64,000 nucleotides of DNA from Aurelia coerulea (lineage: Eukaryota > Cnidaria > Scyphozoa > Semaeostomeae > Ulmaridae): assembly GCA_039566865.1 (NCBI GenBank), contig CM076943.1, forward strand, positions 16,106,001 through 16,170,000, read 5' to 3'. The position numbers and the translations under genes are program-made. A model generated the notes under the pieces. It was given only the letters and a program-made list of their open reading frames with translations, did no database searches and was not told the DNA's origin. Below, in pieces: positions 44,724 to 56,980 of the stretch. Every line of letters starts with the position of its first letter. Position 1 is the stretch's first letter.

Positions 44724-45136
44724 GAGCCAATGTTGTGCAAAATATTTAAAAATTTTCATGCAAACATTCATCTTTGGTAGATGTAACGTTCTGTGAACAA
44801 CTTGAAATTTGACGAACAGTTAAGCTGAAAGTTACTCATGGCTATGCCAAATTCGAGAATATTTTAATCGTTTTATTGGTGGACCAAATTTGTTGTGGTT
44901 AAAGTGAAGTAAAGGTGTGACAATAGAAACATTGCAAGTGGCATTTCAAGGAATACAATATCTTGGGTAATTAGTCTGCAAATAAAACAATTCACAATAT
45001 TCGGAATTTGACATGAAAATGAATAATTTCGGGCTTAACTGCATAGCATTGAGCAAATCTGACCAAGAAACTGTTCAATTTTTGCTTTTGGATCCGTATT
45101 TGAATTACCGTATTTGAAATCACTTAATGCCTTGTC
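44724..45136. other. No gene or clear repeat seen
   Basis: AT-rich sequence without a recognised feature. Confidence 0.4.
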
Positions 45137-45422
45137 TCAAGCAAGGATGAATTTTCTATGACAAAGTATGCAAGTCTGATAGGTAGGTATCATATTTAAC
45201 GTGGCTAGCCTGCGAAAGTCTGAGAGAGACTTATTTCCAGCAGGGGCCACGGATGTTTTACCATCAACCGCCGCAGCTACCAGATTTCCCTCACATGGCT
45301 CTGGTCGACCCGGGCTAGAGTTACGGACAGCGACCAAACTGTCCAGCGCGGGATTCGAACCTCGGCCGTTCTGACCTTTGGTTTACGAGTCAGTCGCCTT
45401 ATCCACTCGGCCACGCGCTCTC
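45137..45422 (-). repeat. tRNA-derived SINE (tRNA-Thr-like head), minus strand
   Basis: On the minus strand: A box TGGCCGAGTGG (complement at 45403-45413), an anticodon-loop-like CTCGTAA, and B box GGTTCGAATCC (complement at 45351-45361). A ~200-bp body unrelated to tRNA follows. The anticodon stem no longer pairs, so this is a SINE and not a tRNA gene. Confidence 0.8.
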
Positions 45423-45756
45423 TTAATGAAGACAAAATGATCTGGCAGCTTAAAAAATATATTCCACACCTTCAGCGTAGCCAGCCATTCAGTCTAGGTC
45501 CATCTGTTTATTTTGATTTCATTGAGTGCATTCAAAGCTGAAAAATCTATTCTTCGAAAAGACAACACGGGTATAATACCGGGTGCGCCAAAAGAAACTA
45601 TGCACGTTTGGCAGGCCACAATAAACCATACACTGGACCGATTTTGAAGATTCATCCCTTAATCTTAAGGAAAAAGCCTGAATTAGATTCCAGGACTTTT
45701 TTCCATTCTCGAAAACATTGAAAACGATCAAAAAACGTCGTTTTAGAGAATCGACA

Positions 45757-45905
45757 TGAATGGACGAAGAAAAACTTGTTCGTTGTGATTTAGGATTTAG
45801 AAATCGATTAATTGTATCGATTAATTGTATTAATTAACTAATCGATTAACTAATCGATTTCTAGATCCCAAATCACCACCAAAAAGTTTTCTCTTTGTCC
45901 ATTGT
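45757..45905. repeat. 150-bp foldback with ATCGATTA core
   Basis: AATGGACGAAGAAAAACTTG...ATTTAGAAATCGATTA pairs with TAATCGATTTCTAGAT...TTTGTCCATT. The core repeats AATCGATTA on both strands. Just left (45583-45650), a CCGGGTGCGCCAAAAGAAAC end of the TA-MITE type lies without its partner. Confidence 0.65.
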
Positions 45906-46468
45906 CCATTTGTCCATATAATAAACACATAGCGTGTGATCCCTATTGGAATAACTCAGGTACACAAGGATCAGAGGTTACACGAAGGACACAAACAAAG
46001 AAGACGGAGAAAAAGGGGTGCAGGGTAATCGAACCTGTTTGCAGCATTAATGTAAATGATTGTTGCCAAGAGAATGCTCTTATTTGAAGATTCACTACAG
46101 CGATCATCATTGCTATAGAGTAGGAGTGTGAGCAGTTCTACATCACTCGACATATTACAGTCAACTCCATGGGTTGCACAAATGGAGGTTACTCTACTCT
46201 GTCAAGGAGCACAGTTCTGTGGGTGGCGTATTCTTGGCAGAGCAGCACAAAATGGGTGGTAGTTTCAATACCGTCATTCTTGTTAGACACATTGAAGGTC
46301 TAAACCTGTGTTCTCTCAGAGGACTTAAACCTACTCTCAGTTGAGTTAATCTACGTACACCTGAAAGGTCATGAATACCAAAGATTTTTCTTTTCACTGG
46401 TCTTACTAAACTGATCAATCTGTTTTTAAAAAGTGAAAGTGACCTTAATTCACGAAACTCTAAGCTTA

Positions 46469-47262
46469 CCGGGTGTCTCAGAAAAAAGTACCCCCTTTTG
46501 ACTGGAAATAGGAACCAAGCAATAAAATATCATTGCTCCCCGACTTCACAGCTAAATTTATCAATGTTCAACTTAGATGCGCGTACCTTGCATTTAGAAA
46601 TCGTCCACCAAACACCGGAGATACAGGCTCGCAAAGTCAAAATTTACAGTGCACCCAAAACCAGAGGTTTTGAAAAAGGGCCTAGTCATGATTTGTATCG
46701 TGGACAGTTTCCAAAGTACCTGTAGACTTTGTGTTTCCGTGTTTTCCTTTTTAAAAGAATAAAAGATACATGGACATGGCGCTCATTAAACAAATTTAGT
46801 AAAAATGTGGTAAGAGCCATAAAATCGTGCCACATCTCCAAAATAAGCGTGCATGTGCTCTTTTTCCTCTTCTTTAATATAAAACACTTGGGATCGAATA
46901 CAATAATGCAAGGACCGTTTCCTCAAAAGAAAAGTCACTGCAAGCACAATTGAAGTAATTCAATGTATAAATCTTTTCAAAAATAAAAAGTAAAGGTCAA
47001 AGTCGAAAATTCGTTTGCAAAATGCCTGTTTGTTGTCAAACTATGGCTAGGCCATTTCTCAAAACCTCTGGTTTCAGGTGCACTCCAAATTTTGACCTTG
47101 TGAACTCATATCTCCGGTGTTTGGTGGCGGATTTCCAAATGCAAGGTATGTGCATTTAAGTTGAAAACTAACAAATGTAGCCATGAATTCAAAAAGTCCC
47201 GAAACATTATCGTTTTGCTGCCTTGTTGAGTCAAAAGGGGGTACTTTTTTTGAGACACCCGG
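46469..47262. mobile_element. TA-flanked inverted-repeat element inside the LINE relic
   Basis: CCGGGTGTCTCAGAAAAAAG and its complement ending TTGAGACACCCGG, plus CCCCCTTTTGACT arms. TA lies on each side, at a point that interrupts the LINE reading frame between N-E-W-N-N and R-E-L-R-S. It is 794 bp and non-coding. A 5' half of the same family starts at 61852. Confidence 0.75.
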
Positions 47263-47342
47263 TAGATTATTCCATTCGTTGATACAATGCGGAAAAAACA
47301 GTTTTTGAAAGGGTCAGTTCGTCGTTTTGGCACAGCGATGCT

Positions 47343-47515
47343 TATGGAACGCCGTTTGCACAAAAATAACAGAAACATAGTCTATGTTACATAAACTATG
47401 TTTATGTGCACATAAACTCAGTTTATGTACATAAACATAGTTTATGTGCACATAAACATAGTTTATGTCATAAACATAGTTTATGTCATTTTTGTGCAAA
47501 CGGCGTTCCATAAAT
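47343..47515. mobile_element. Palindromic hairpin of AAACATAGTTTATGT units
   Basis: TTATGGAACGCCGTTTGCAC and its complement enclose about six alternating copies of CATAAACATAGTTTATG-like sequence. It sits at the left edge of the MULE-like MITE that follows. The flanking ATGC on both sides may be its target duplication. Confidence 0.7.
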
Positions 47516-48014
47516 GCTGTGCATAGGGCAATTTTTTAAAAAGATGGGTGTTATACTCTATGACATTTTTCTTTGAATTGAATCGCTTGAAAGGAATTTT
47601 TGGAACTTTGCTGTAAATCGGCCGTGGAAACGTTTTGACATCTTGATTTTCTCACAATGGTGGCAATTTAATTATTTTCGAAAAAATTAATGGAAAATTT
47701 TGAAAAATTGAATCATCGTAAATCCTAAACCAATAGAGGTAAGATGATGTAACCTTAAAGAAAACCATTGTATATGAAGGTCTACAATATGATGGCAAGC
47801 AGAAATCTGTAGCCTTTCTGGTTTTGGATTTAGAAATTTGATGACGTCATAGTCTCAAATTTTATGAATGCCGCCATTTTGAAACTGATCAAGATATCAA
47901 TGAATTTCCATGGCAGATTTACAGCAAAAACACTAAGTTCCTGCCAAGCCATTCATTTACAAAAAAAACTGTACCAGAATTTTAGACCGACCTTTTTAAA
48001 GATTTGAGCCTTAT
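47516..48014. mobile_element. Diverged ~525-bp family element in the LINE relic
   Basis: Shares AAAAAGATGGGTGTTATAC, TTAGAAATTTGATGACGTCA and GACCGACCTTTTTAAAGATT with the 44011/48612/62169 copies. Its outer flanks in the LINE (CAGCGATGC before 47343, TAGCGATGC after 48014) agree at 8 of 9 bases, consistent with a 9-bp duplication once the hairpin is discounted. Confidence 0.65.
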
Positions 48015-48611
48015 GTAGCGATGCCGTTGGTGTTTCTAAGGGATGGCTTTGTTCTCTCATCTCTGGAAGTAACGAGGAAAGTTACGTAGGGGCGACGCTC
48101 TTGATGATTTCAGAGAAAAGAACCAGTCTTCTGTTCCACCCTCTATAGTGATTCCCTGCCTAATTCTTGATAGATTTTTTCCCGAGAAGTACCTCCCTAT
48201 GCACCAGTGACAGCAAGGGCCGCATTTTATTGCATCGATTCGAGTCGATTCATAAGGAGACTTTGTGTGCATTCATGTGAGTATGGATTATCCACTGATG
48301 GACCATGGTAAATTATGTCACAGTAGTCAAAATGTTATCTGACAGGCAACTTATAGATTTAATCAAGTGAAGGGAGCGGCAGATAGCGGGGAAGAAGTTT
48401 AATCATGCCAATTCTATTGTTGACTTTACCAAGGAGATCTTTTATGTGAGAGGAGAAAGTAAGCCTTTTATTAAGAATAAGGTCGAATAAATAATTCCAT
48501 TAATGTATCCAAATTGCATATAGTTAGTTTGAAGGAAGATTGTTCTTTCAGATGGTATACAAGGCATTCACTGAGATCTTATCCTTTTTTCAAGAGTTTT
48601 CAGTCATAGTT

Positions 48612-49136
48612 AGCATAGGTTCCAAATCTTTAAAAAGGCTGGTGTAAAATTGAGTGACCTATTTCTTTGAACTAAATGACTTCAGAGAAACTTTAGCTAA
48701 TTCTCTATAATTCTACCGTTGGAATTTTCTGAAATCTTCAATATTTTTAGAATCAGAGTGTTTTTCTTCTTTTTCAAGAATTCAATAAAAAATTTCAAAA
48801 AAACATAAAGCCATCGTAATTTCTAAATTGTTTGACGTAACATGAAATCATTTCGAAGAAAACCATAATTTATGAATGCCTAAAATATGGTATCAAGAAA
48901 AGGTCTGTCACTCATCTCGTTTATGATTTAGAAATTTGATGATGTCACATCCTCAAATGAGTTGAAATGTAAGATACGCTGTAATTTCCAATAATATTCA
49001 AAATTTCTGAAAAGTCCAACGGTAGAATTATAGATAAGTATCTAAAGTTTTTTTCAAGCCATTGAATCAGAAGAAATAGGTCGTTGAATTTTACACCCAC
49101 CTTTTTACGCCGAGATAAAGATTTGGAACCTATGCT
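48612..49136. mobile_element. ~525-bp foldback family, copy 2, perfect 9-bp target duplication
   Basis: The ends AGCATAGGTTCCAAATCTTT and its complement ending TTGGAACCTATGCT are inverted. GTCATAGTT occurs exactly at 48603-48611 and 49137-49145. Non-coding. Confidence 0.88.
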
Positions 49137-49432
49137 GTCATAGTTCGTTTGCGTTTTTTCAAAAACACCCTGTCCCTGAATCACTATTTTTTCACCGATC
49201 CTTTCGTCTAAAGTTATTCGTCTAATAACTTTAACTTCGTAAGAGATGTTTATTACGCAAACTGACAGAATATATATCGACAGTAATCATCGTTTGATAT
49301 TTCAAATATGTTTTAACGTCATTGATATGCTTTTTGGACTTATTTGCAGGTTTCAAAATATGCATCTGTTTCCTTACCACCACTGGTGCCATACAGGAAA
49401 TTGAAATATCAACTGCTGCTGCCTAATTTCAT

Positions 49433-50737
49433 AACAAGGGCAGATTTTTTAATACAATAGCAACAGTTGCGTTTGATTGACACCTGAATTCAAAGCGATT
49501 AGCGACTGCAGACAAAGGAAATTCTCTCAACCAGTAATTCAAAACAAACCAAGCCGCAAAGGTTTCCCTGAAACTAGTACGGCAAAGTCTCGCCTTGTGC
49601 AAGCGAATGGTGGTTTCTAAGAGAAATTACGTGCTTAGAACGAAATTAGAAGGTTAAATCTAAAGTTCTGTCTGGCGGATTTGTTTTATTTGATTCAGGA
49701 GCCGAGAAGAGGACATTGTTAAGTCTGGCATATTCAGGGCTTAAAGGGGCATGTGCAAGATAGAGCCTTTGCGGGCGTGCATGCAATCAAAACAAATACT
49801 TGGCCTTTCAGTACAGCGAACACGAATCAATTTCGTTCCGTTCAACTGAGCAAAATTAAGCTGATTTGCATGATTGTTATGTTTATTGTCTTTATTGATT
49901 TGAACTGAGTAAGTTACACAATAACTGATGGAAATATTGCTGAATATTTCAACACAGATTAACCAACATTGTTTAAACCCTTTATTCACAAAAGGCGTTC
50001 TGTTCTGTTCACGTTACATCGAAATACAGTCCTTTTGAGGACAAACATGGCTTGATCTTCTCTGTCACAAATAAAGCTTGGAATTCGATCGTCATGATAT
50101 GGTAAACATGCCTGCAAATCTATAGATTGTGCTTTTTAGACCACCAAAATTTGGGGTTCGTAGATAAAGCACCTTTATATTTATAAGCACATGTTTGAAT
50201 TTAAACTTACTGTTTTGCTCTCATCCAGAACTCATATCAACTCGGAAAAATACACACAACAAGTCAATTTACTCCCCTTTTTGGTCTTTCAAGGTTACTG
50301 CCAGTGCCAGACACCTATTTCTAATACACAAAACGGAAAACGCTGAAAACATGAAACTTTGCTGCTGTGCGGTAGCCATCTTACTTTCTGATAATCAGAA
50401 AGTCGAACGTCGGCGCACAAAGGCTCTATCTTGCACAGGCCCCTTTAAATGAAACAATTACAAAACAGCTCCTGAATCAAATAAACAAAATCAGTCAGAC
50501 AGAACTTTAGATTTATCCTTCTTCTTTCGTTATAAGCACGTAACTTCTCTTAAAAACCAACTTTAACTTGCACGAGGCCAGAGTTTGCCCTACTAGTTTC
50601 GGGGAAACCCTTGCGGCTTGGTTTGTTTTGAATTACTGGTCGAGAGAATTTCCTTTGTCTACAATCGCTAATCGCTTTGATTTGAGATGTCGATCAAATG
50701 CAAATGTTGCTATTGTATTACAAAATCTGCCCTTGTT
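49433..50737. mobile_element. MULE-like foldback element, copy 5, with nested TTAA element
   Basis: AACAAGGGCAGATTTTTTAA arm and its complement. The flanking 9-mer TAATTTCAT is identical at 49424-49432 and 50738-50746. The centre is interrupted by a 700-bp element (49745-50444). Confidence 0.9.
49745..50444. mobile_element. TTAA-flanked (piggyBac-like) MITE nested in MULE-like copy 5
   Basis: AGGGGCATGTGCAAGATAGA and the complement TCTATCTTGCACAGGCCCCT are terminal and inverted, continuing through GCCTTTG. TTAA lies directly outside both ends (49741-49744, 50445-50448). Non-coding. Confidence 0.8.
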
Positions 50738-50746
50738 TAATTTCAT

Positions 50747-51735
50747 ACTAATTTGAAACTTTTAATTACTTTTTGAACTCAGGGGAATAGGTTTTTTTAC
50801 GGAAATAATTTGAAAGCTTCTCTACTTTCTCTACGAGAAATTAGTAATTTAACGCTTTACAACCCCCGTCTCACAAATACTAGAGATTCCACCTGGTGCA
50901 CAGCGTAAGGGATTTCACTGCAAGAACTCTTAATTGCCCTCAGCTATTAACAAGAAATACTTCAGAAAATGAAATAGGTGCTTTGAAGAAAGTGAAATCT
51001 AACCACGTGAAGTACATCAGATATTCAGTCCAGATGTAGGCGTTGTTTGAAACGACTGTCTTTTCCTGCTGTTTCGCTTGTACATATGAGCTATATCATG
51101 GCTATTTTAAAAGCTGATTAAGACAACGCCAATATTTCAGCTCCTGACTGAGCTACCAAACAGAACTTGATTGCAAAGGTAAGAACATTCTGATTTTCTG
51201 TTTGCGTTATCATTGCTGAAAGAATCTTGACTTGAATGAAGACCTGTAGCGTAGTCATCAACATAAACAATACAAAATGATGATTTCTAACCTCGGACGG
51301 ATGTTAAAGTACCAAAGTAATATTTTAAGTTATTTGAATAGAAAGCGTAAATTTTGTTGAACAAGAGAGTCAGGTCTTCAACAGATTCAGATTTTCGGTT
51401 CTTTAAGAATAGATTGCACACTTTCAGCGCACCCAAGCAAAATTTTTTGCTCTTGTTGTTCATTCGATTTGATTGAGTGCACTCAGAGGAGTAAATCCAT
51501 CAATCATCCAATTGTAATCAATCATCCAATCATCCAATTGTACAAAGCAGTCACTAGAGCAAGACGACTGTTAAGGAACTGTTCCATAATCATAGACATA
51601 TTTATGGTGATTGCTTGAACCAAATAATTTTCCAGGGGCTGAAATATCATCGTCAAAGTTATCCATCAAATTAGTTTTAATCACTCATCATGAAGAGAAA
51701 AGTAAAAATCGTTTCCCTATAAGAGCATTAGACTA
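50747..51735. other. No gene seen
   Basis: AT-rich, with a short tandem ATCAATCATCCAATTGTA (51500-51540). No open frame of interest. Confidence 0.4.
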
Positions 51736-52248
51736 CAGGGTGTCCAAAAAAATTTGTGCTCCGTTTGCCTAAAGATTGCGACAAAGCGGCAAAAGATTCT
51801 CGCCAAAATCTTATTTGATGTTGCTCTTCAGATGTTCAAATAAAGTATACTGCTATCCCCGTAAAAATCCGTTGAAAAATGATGGAGCTACTTCACGTGA
51901 GGTAAGAAATATTTTCTGTGAAGTCAGAAATAGTGGAACTCTCTGAGGATTATCAGAATTTTCACGAGAGGTACGATACATTGGAGGCTGCTGTTTCATT
52001 TCATCCATGAAGCTACGTATCACTTTAAAATAGTATGACAAAAAGGTCGACCGCTGGTTTCAGTTATCGGGCAAATTTGGTCTCCTGAAGGTGATAGCTC
52101 CATCATTTTTCGACGGATTTTTATCGGGATGGTATCAAACTTTAATTAAATATCTGAAGAGCAACATCATGCAAAAGTCTGGCGAGAATCTTTTGTCATT
52201 TGGTCGCAATCTTCAGGCAAACGGGGCACAATTTTTTGGGACACCCTG
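51736..52248. mobile_element. TA-flanked foldback MITE, CAGGGTGTCC family
   Basis: CAGGGTGTCCAAAAAAATTT and its complement ending TTTTGGGACACCCTG, with long arms (GGCGAGAATCTTTTGTC, CGACCGCTGGTTTCAGTTAT). It is TA-bordered and 513 bp. The second copy is the host of MULE-like copy 6 (60681-61595). Confidence 0.8.
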
Positions 52249-54101
52249 TATATAGGTCAATGTATGTTCGTCGGCTCAAGTGTCACGTTGGTCTTTCTCT
52301 TCAGAAATGTACTGATTGAATCAGAAAATCTTATTCACTGTTGAATGCTTGACTTCTTCACAATAATGTAGATTTAGACTTTTGATGCCCAGCATTGGTT
52401 GGGGCAGCAAAATAACATTTATTCTGACTGTTGAAACATTTGTCAAAAATTGCGCCAATCACTTGCAGTTTTAGGAAATGCCAATGAAAGCAAATTCTCT
52501 GCCGTTCTTAATTGAGACTTAGGTAATATATTTTAGATAATGAACAAATTCTGAAAATCAATTCAAAATTTCAAACCCTCAGTAAGGCAACGAAGCTGTC
52601 ATTTTTCAAATCGATGTTTAGTTTCTGTATCAAAATGCCTCAAAGAGTGGGTAAATTGTTTTTACTCTGCAGGTAGTAGTAGTGAACGAAGAGAATCTTG
52701 CAATGTTCCATTTTGCAAAGCAGAAGTAGGTTGGCGAATAGCAATCAAAGTGTCCTTGCAAATATGGTTCTTAGAATTTCACAAAGTGATGAGCAATAAC
52801 GGGTGACCCAAACAAAATTCTCAAGCTAGATCAAAGCTACCTTTCTGAATTGAAATTTATTGAAAAATGCTTTTACCACAGTTTAGTTGAAAAGCTTAGC
52901 TATCTTTTGAGATGCCTCCTGGTAATTTTAAGCAATGATTACCATTTGAAAAACCAAATTCAAAGTATATTTTGAATGCTGGATTCCTCATTTTGAGTGA
53001 AGTAATTACCATCATTTTCCAGTCAACATTTTGTGAAAACTCAACGTAGTGATGGATTTGAAGTCGCCTGGGGAAATTTTTGGTTTGCAAAATGATCTAC
53101 CTCTGTTCCTCAATCAAATTTCGTGCTCAAAGACAAATTTGGAGTTCAGCTTTTTTATACCGTGGGTACCAGAGCCTTAATAAACAGATTGGGGACGAAT
53201 AAAGATGGGGGACGAACATTTCATCCCCTCTCTTTTTATTAAGGCTCTGGTACCCAGGGTACTTTTTTCACATCTTCCAAAACATGGACTGGAAAAAGAA
53301 CGATTAGTCCGAGAAATGAATGACTTTCTATTTGAAACCGTTTTTTCGGAACGTAGGTATATTTTAAACTGACCACATAACATCTCAAAAGATAGTTAAA
53401 TCTTTCAGGTGCATGTTGATACCTTGTTTGTGTTCATAACACTTGCTTTCAGGAAACTGCATGTGATCTAGCTCGTGAAGTTTATTTTTTTTTATATATT
53501 CATAAAATGTTACATTACATGTTACCTACTATACTCTCTAATTGCTATACTAAAATACAACACTACAGGTACGATACCACAGGCAGCAAAAGACAATGAC
53601 TACGCCCGTGGCCATTAACATAAAGACATGCAAATAAATGAGATTAAGTAAAACATCTACAAAAAGCTACGCATACAATACAATTAATTACTGAAAAATA
53701 CTGGGAACTGTTTCACATTTGATGTAAGGCCAGCATAGGCGCACGATACCGACTGATAGGAACCCCAGACGACAGAACAGAGCTACTGGTTTTCAATGTA
53801 ATCCTTCTGAAATACTCCGATTTTGTGTGGATGAACTTTGGTTCATACATCGTTTACCGAACATCAAGTGTGAAACAGACTTAACAAACGGGGAGCAAAT
53901 AAAACACTTTGTGGCTGTGTGACGTATAATAAAAATTTGAGTTCATCCAAACCGACCAGTTTTGTGGATAAACTTTAAGGTCATTTCTAGTATATTCTTA
54001 GAAGTTTTTTTGAGTCAACCGGGAGAATGAAAGTTAATTGAGACTGAGCAGAATTTTAGAAATGCTGATAAACCAAATGAAATTGGTAGTTTGATGTTTC
54101 C
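52249..54101. other. No gene seen; short inverted repeats
   Basis: Contains a 93-bp hairpin (53163-53255, GGGTACCAGAGCCTTAATAA arms) and a looser inverted pair (CTATCTTTTGAGATG near 52900 versus its complement near 53385). The 53490-53960 stretch looks like a decayed retroelement 3' end, but no protein signature remains. Confidence 0.4.
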
Positions 54102-54105
54102 TTAA

Positions 54106-55263
54106 CCCTATTTTTGTACAGGAGGGGACGTTTTTCGCCCCCCCCCCACCAAAATTTGTTACACTACGCTAGAACGCCAAGACATATAACCACCAGTCTT
54201 TGTGAATTTTAGTCAAATTTAGTAGGCAAATAATGTTTTAACATTTCATTGTTATGTCTCTGGTCATGGGACCATAGTAATACCATATTTGGAGAGTGGT
54301 CAACAAAAAAAGCTTAAAACGTCCGTAGATTTTTCTCATTTGCTTGTTTTATGTCAAACATTCACCATTCAATTGTATTTGATGAGTATTTTCGTTTGAT
54401 TTATACAATTTTGTCTAATTGATTCATTTTATTAATTTGATTCATTTTGAGTCCATATTTACTAATTTACTAGATAAGAGGTCAAGACTTAAAAAGAATT
54501 GCGATGAAAATAATTGCATGAAACAAAAAGTTAGTTTAAAAGACAAGTCGAGGGTTTCTACAAGTAATGTTAAAAAGCAACCTTACCAACTGCCAAGCAT
54601 CGCTTGTATCTTTTTTCCGGGCTTTGATGCCTTTTTCTATTGTAAATTCGCACGAAATTTTTCGTAAGTTAGGACCAATGTCGGCGTCATTTTGAAAACG
54701 CGTTAAAATGGCTAGCCTCGGTTTGGAGGTTCAATTGTGACGTCAGAAATTACTAGAGAGTTCTATAAGAAAACAGCCTCGTTCAGGTTGAAGGCGAAAT
54801 GGGTGAAATTACGTCATGAATAATGACGTCATTTCGCTCATTTCACAAATTTAAATACACAATTTCACAGAGAAAAGACATAGGTTGGAAAAAAGTACTA
54901 CACACCATTGACAACATTGTGATCTTTCATTTTAGGAACAATTATTCCAACCCCGGACCGGTCCTTTAAAGCTAATTGTGCTAAAATAGAGACTAAATAC
55001 TTTGAAAAGTATGTCTTTTGAATATACAACATTTTTTTTGCTATTTGAATCAATTTAGGAGAAAATTGGTTGAACAGTAAATTAAATTTTTCTTATTAAG
55101 AAGGTATGATTTGTCAATTTTCCTTTGTTTGTTGGTTGCCTAGCGCAACGAACCACGTGTCTAATTGATTGCCTTTTTCATACTTGAGAAGCCAATTATC
55201 TAAAGAACAATAGGGGTATTGTTATATCTCTTGTAAGTGAAAAATCATCCAGTACAAATAGGG
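54106..55263. mobile_element. piggyBac-like element with TTAA duplication, 1.16 kb
   Basis: TTAA-CCCTATTTTTGTAC on the left and GTACAAATAGGG-TTAA on the right. The terminal CCCT next to TTAA is the arrangement of piggyBac ends. The interior shares CATATTTGGAGAGTGGTCA with the element at 59017 in the opposite orientation, plus CCAACCCCGGAC...GTCCTTT also found near 17510. No transposase is present. Confidence 0.75.
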
Positions 55264-56399
55264 TTAAAGACACAGCACATTTAGAACTCTCCTCATATAG
55301 CAACCACGCCACACTGGTTTAGATGTTTTGCTAACATAAAGTATGCTCGCTGAAGGAGAACTTATATTTTGCTCAATTTCTGATCTAAAGTTAGTCAACA
55401 CAATTTATGGTGTGGCGGTGAAAACTTTGAATTGATTTGAAATTGTGAAGTAAGACAAAGTTTGTCAATATTCAAGGATGTTTATGAAACAACTATGCAG
55501 AATACGACATGCAAGTATGTAAATGTTTTTAAACAGTGTAATCTACTATCTCTATTCCCTCGAGATTTTGTGCTGTTGGTGATTTTGTATTATAAACAAG
55601 TCTTCGCGGTAATTGAATTATTGTTCTCATGGCTTTTACAAAAAGTGTAACGTGTAACAAAGCATTATCATCTTTGTCTTAAAATTACCAATTCTGGAAA
55701 GGTTTTACTGACGTCAATCGATCCAGAGGCACAAATTTCATGTGTGTGTTCAGCCTTAATACAGGAAAGACTACTGTAAAACTGAAGATATTATATATCA
55801 AGTACGAGTTAGAGAAACTCTCTAATTTGCGGTATTGGGTAGATGATATCTTTGGGTACTACAATCTTGTACAACCTATTTTATAGAAAAAAATTTTAAA
55901 ATTGGCGTTGTTAAAGGTGCTTTTGATAAGCTATTTTGCTGCCTTTGGACAAACGCACACTTTTTTACAGATAGTTTCCAGGAGGAGAAAGAATTATCGA
56001 GAGTGCCTGAGACCTCACAAAGAGATCGACGAGTACGGAAAAATTCATCTTTTGTTCCCTTAGGCTACCGGGTGTTCCAACAAAAGGTAAAATACTTGAT
56101 CGGGACCCAGTGATGCAGATTTGACCCTATTAATTTGCAACAATTATAAGCTAATCCGATAAAGATAACTTGGCTACGTAGCTACCATGTTGGTAGATAT
56201 TTATGCTTCAAAGTTGAATTATCCATCTTGAAAGTTCAAAGTTGCCGTCAATTCCAATCAGCGCTTTGGCGTTTTATCCTGATGAAATTATTCCTGAGAA
56301 GCATAGTGAATAAGTCAAGCATGGCCTCAATAGCATTTCAAACAAAAATTAGATTGATTTCAACGATTACGTTGCCTGCCAAAGATTGATTTCAACGAT
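55264..56399. other. No gene seen
   Basis: AT-rich. A CCGGGTGTTCCAACAAAAGG end of a TA-type MITE lies at 56069 without an obvious partner. Confidence 0.4.
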
Positions 56400-56960
56400 T
56401 ACGTTTATTCGCCTTTAGGCAGTGCCAACTGAAGAAGCTTCAGCAACTACAGAAAGCAACTGCAAGCTTTGTAATAAAACGTTATGCGCATACAAAAGAC
56501 TTATTGAAATTCAACATTCTAAAACTGACCTTTAAAGCGATCAATAATAGAAACTGGCCCAAAATGAATAAACTTGACATCCAAACTTGCAGTAGAACAT
56601 TACGTAGTGTAGCGAGATCCGTATAAAACCATCAATGCTTCCAAACACTTTTCAAGATGCCGCTGCAAGTAGCTAGAATGCTCTTCCTGGTAATATCAAA
56701 CAGGAGACAAATTATAACAAGTTTTGTAGTGATGTTAAGACATTCTTGATGAAGAAAGCAAAAGACTCATTGAACTAAAATCTTTTTAACTTATTGAATT
56801 TTACTTTGTAATATGCTTATCAATTGTTTTCAGGTAATTGCTTTAACTTTGTAAAATAGTCTTGTATTTATTTTTTAGAGTTGAAGAGCCACACTTGTAG
56901 TGGATATGCTCACTTATGCCATATAATAATAACAATAATATAATTAATAATAATAATAAA
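56400..56960 (+). pseudogene. LINE ORF2 C-terminal relic with AAT-repeat tail
   Basis: R-Q-C-Q-L-K-K-L-Q-Q-L-Q-K-A-T-A-S-F-V-I, then L-L-K-F-N-I-L-K-L-T-F-K, matches the L-Q-x-L-Q-N-x-A-A-R region of non-LTR ORF2, followed by stops. The 3' end has GAGCCACACTTGTAGTGG and an (AAT)n tail (56925-56960), typical of 3' ends of such LINEs. Confidence 0.65.
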
Positions 56961-56980
56961 TAGATATTTTAAATGGTAAG

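Larger units (their letters stand above)
46178..48500 (-). pseudogene. LINE reverse-transcriptase relic split by three later insertions, minus strand
   Basis: Reading the minus strand from 48500: K-D-L-L-G-K-V-N-N-R-I-G-M-I-K, H-F-D-Y-C-D-I-I-Y, L-E-S-M-Q-stop-N-A-A-L-A-V-T-G-A, G-T-S-R-E-K-I-Y-Q-E-L-G. It continues to about 48015, resumes at about 47342 with R-T-D-P-F-K-N-C-F-F and N-E-W-N-N, and resumes again at 46466-46178 with R-E-L-R-S-L-S-L-F-K-N-R-L, L-T-Q-L-R-V-G-L-S, then (one frameshift) I-E-T-T-T-H-F-V-L-L-C-Q-E-Y. This is the C-terminal half of a non-LTR ORF2 of the type usual in cnidarians, with several stops. The gaps are a TA-flanked MITE (46469-47262), a hairpin (47343-47515) and a MULE-like MITE (to about 48014). 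Confidence 0.8.

Noticed and set aside
45330..45422. Possible tRNA-Thr(CGT) gene on the minus strand
   Set aside because: The anticodon stem does not pair, and the sequence runs on into a ~200-bp SINE body without a terminator.
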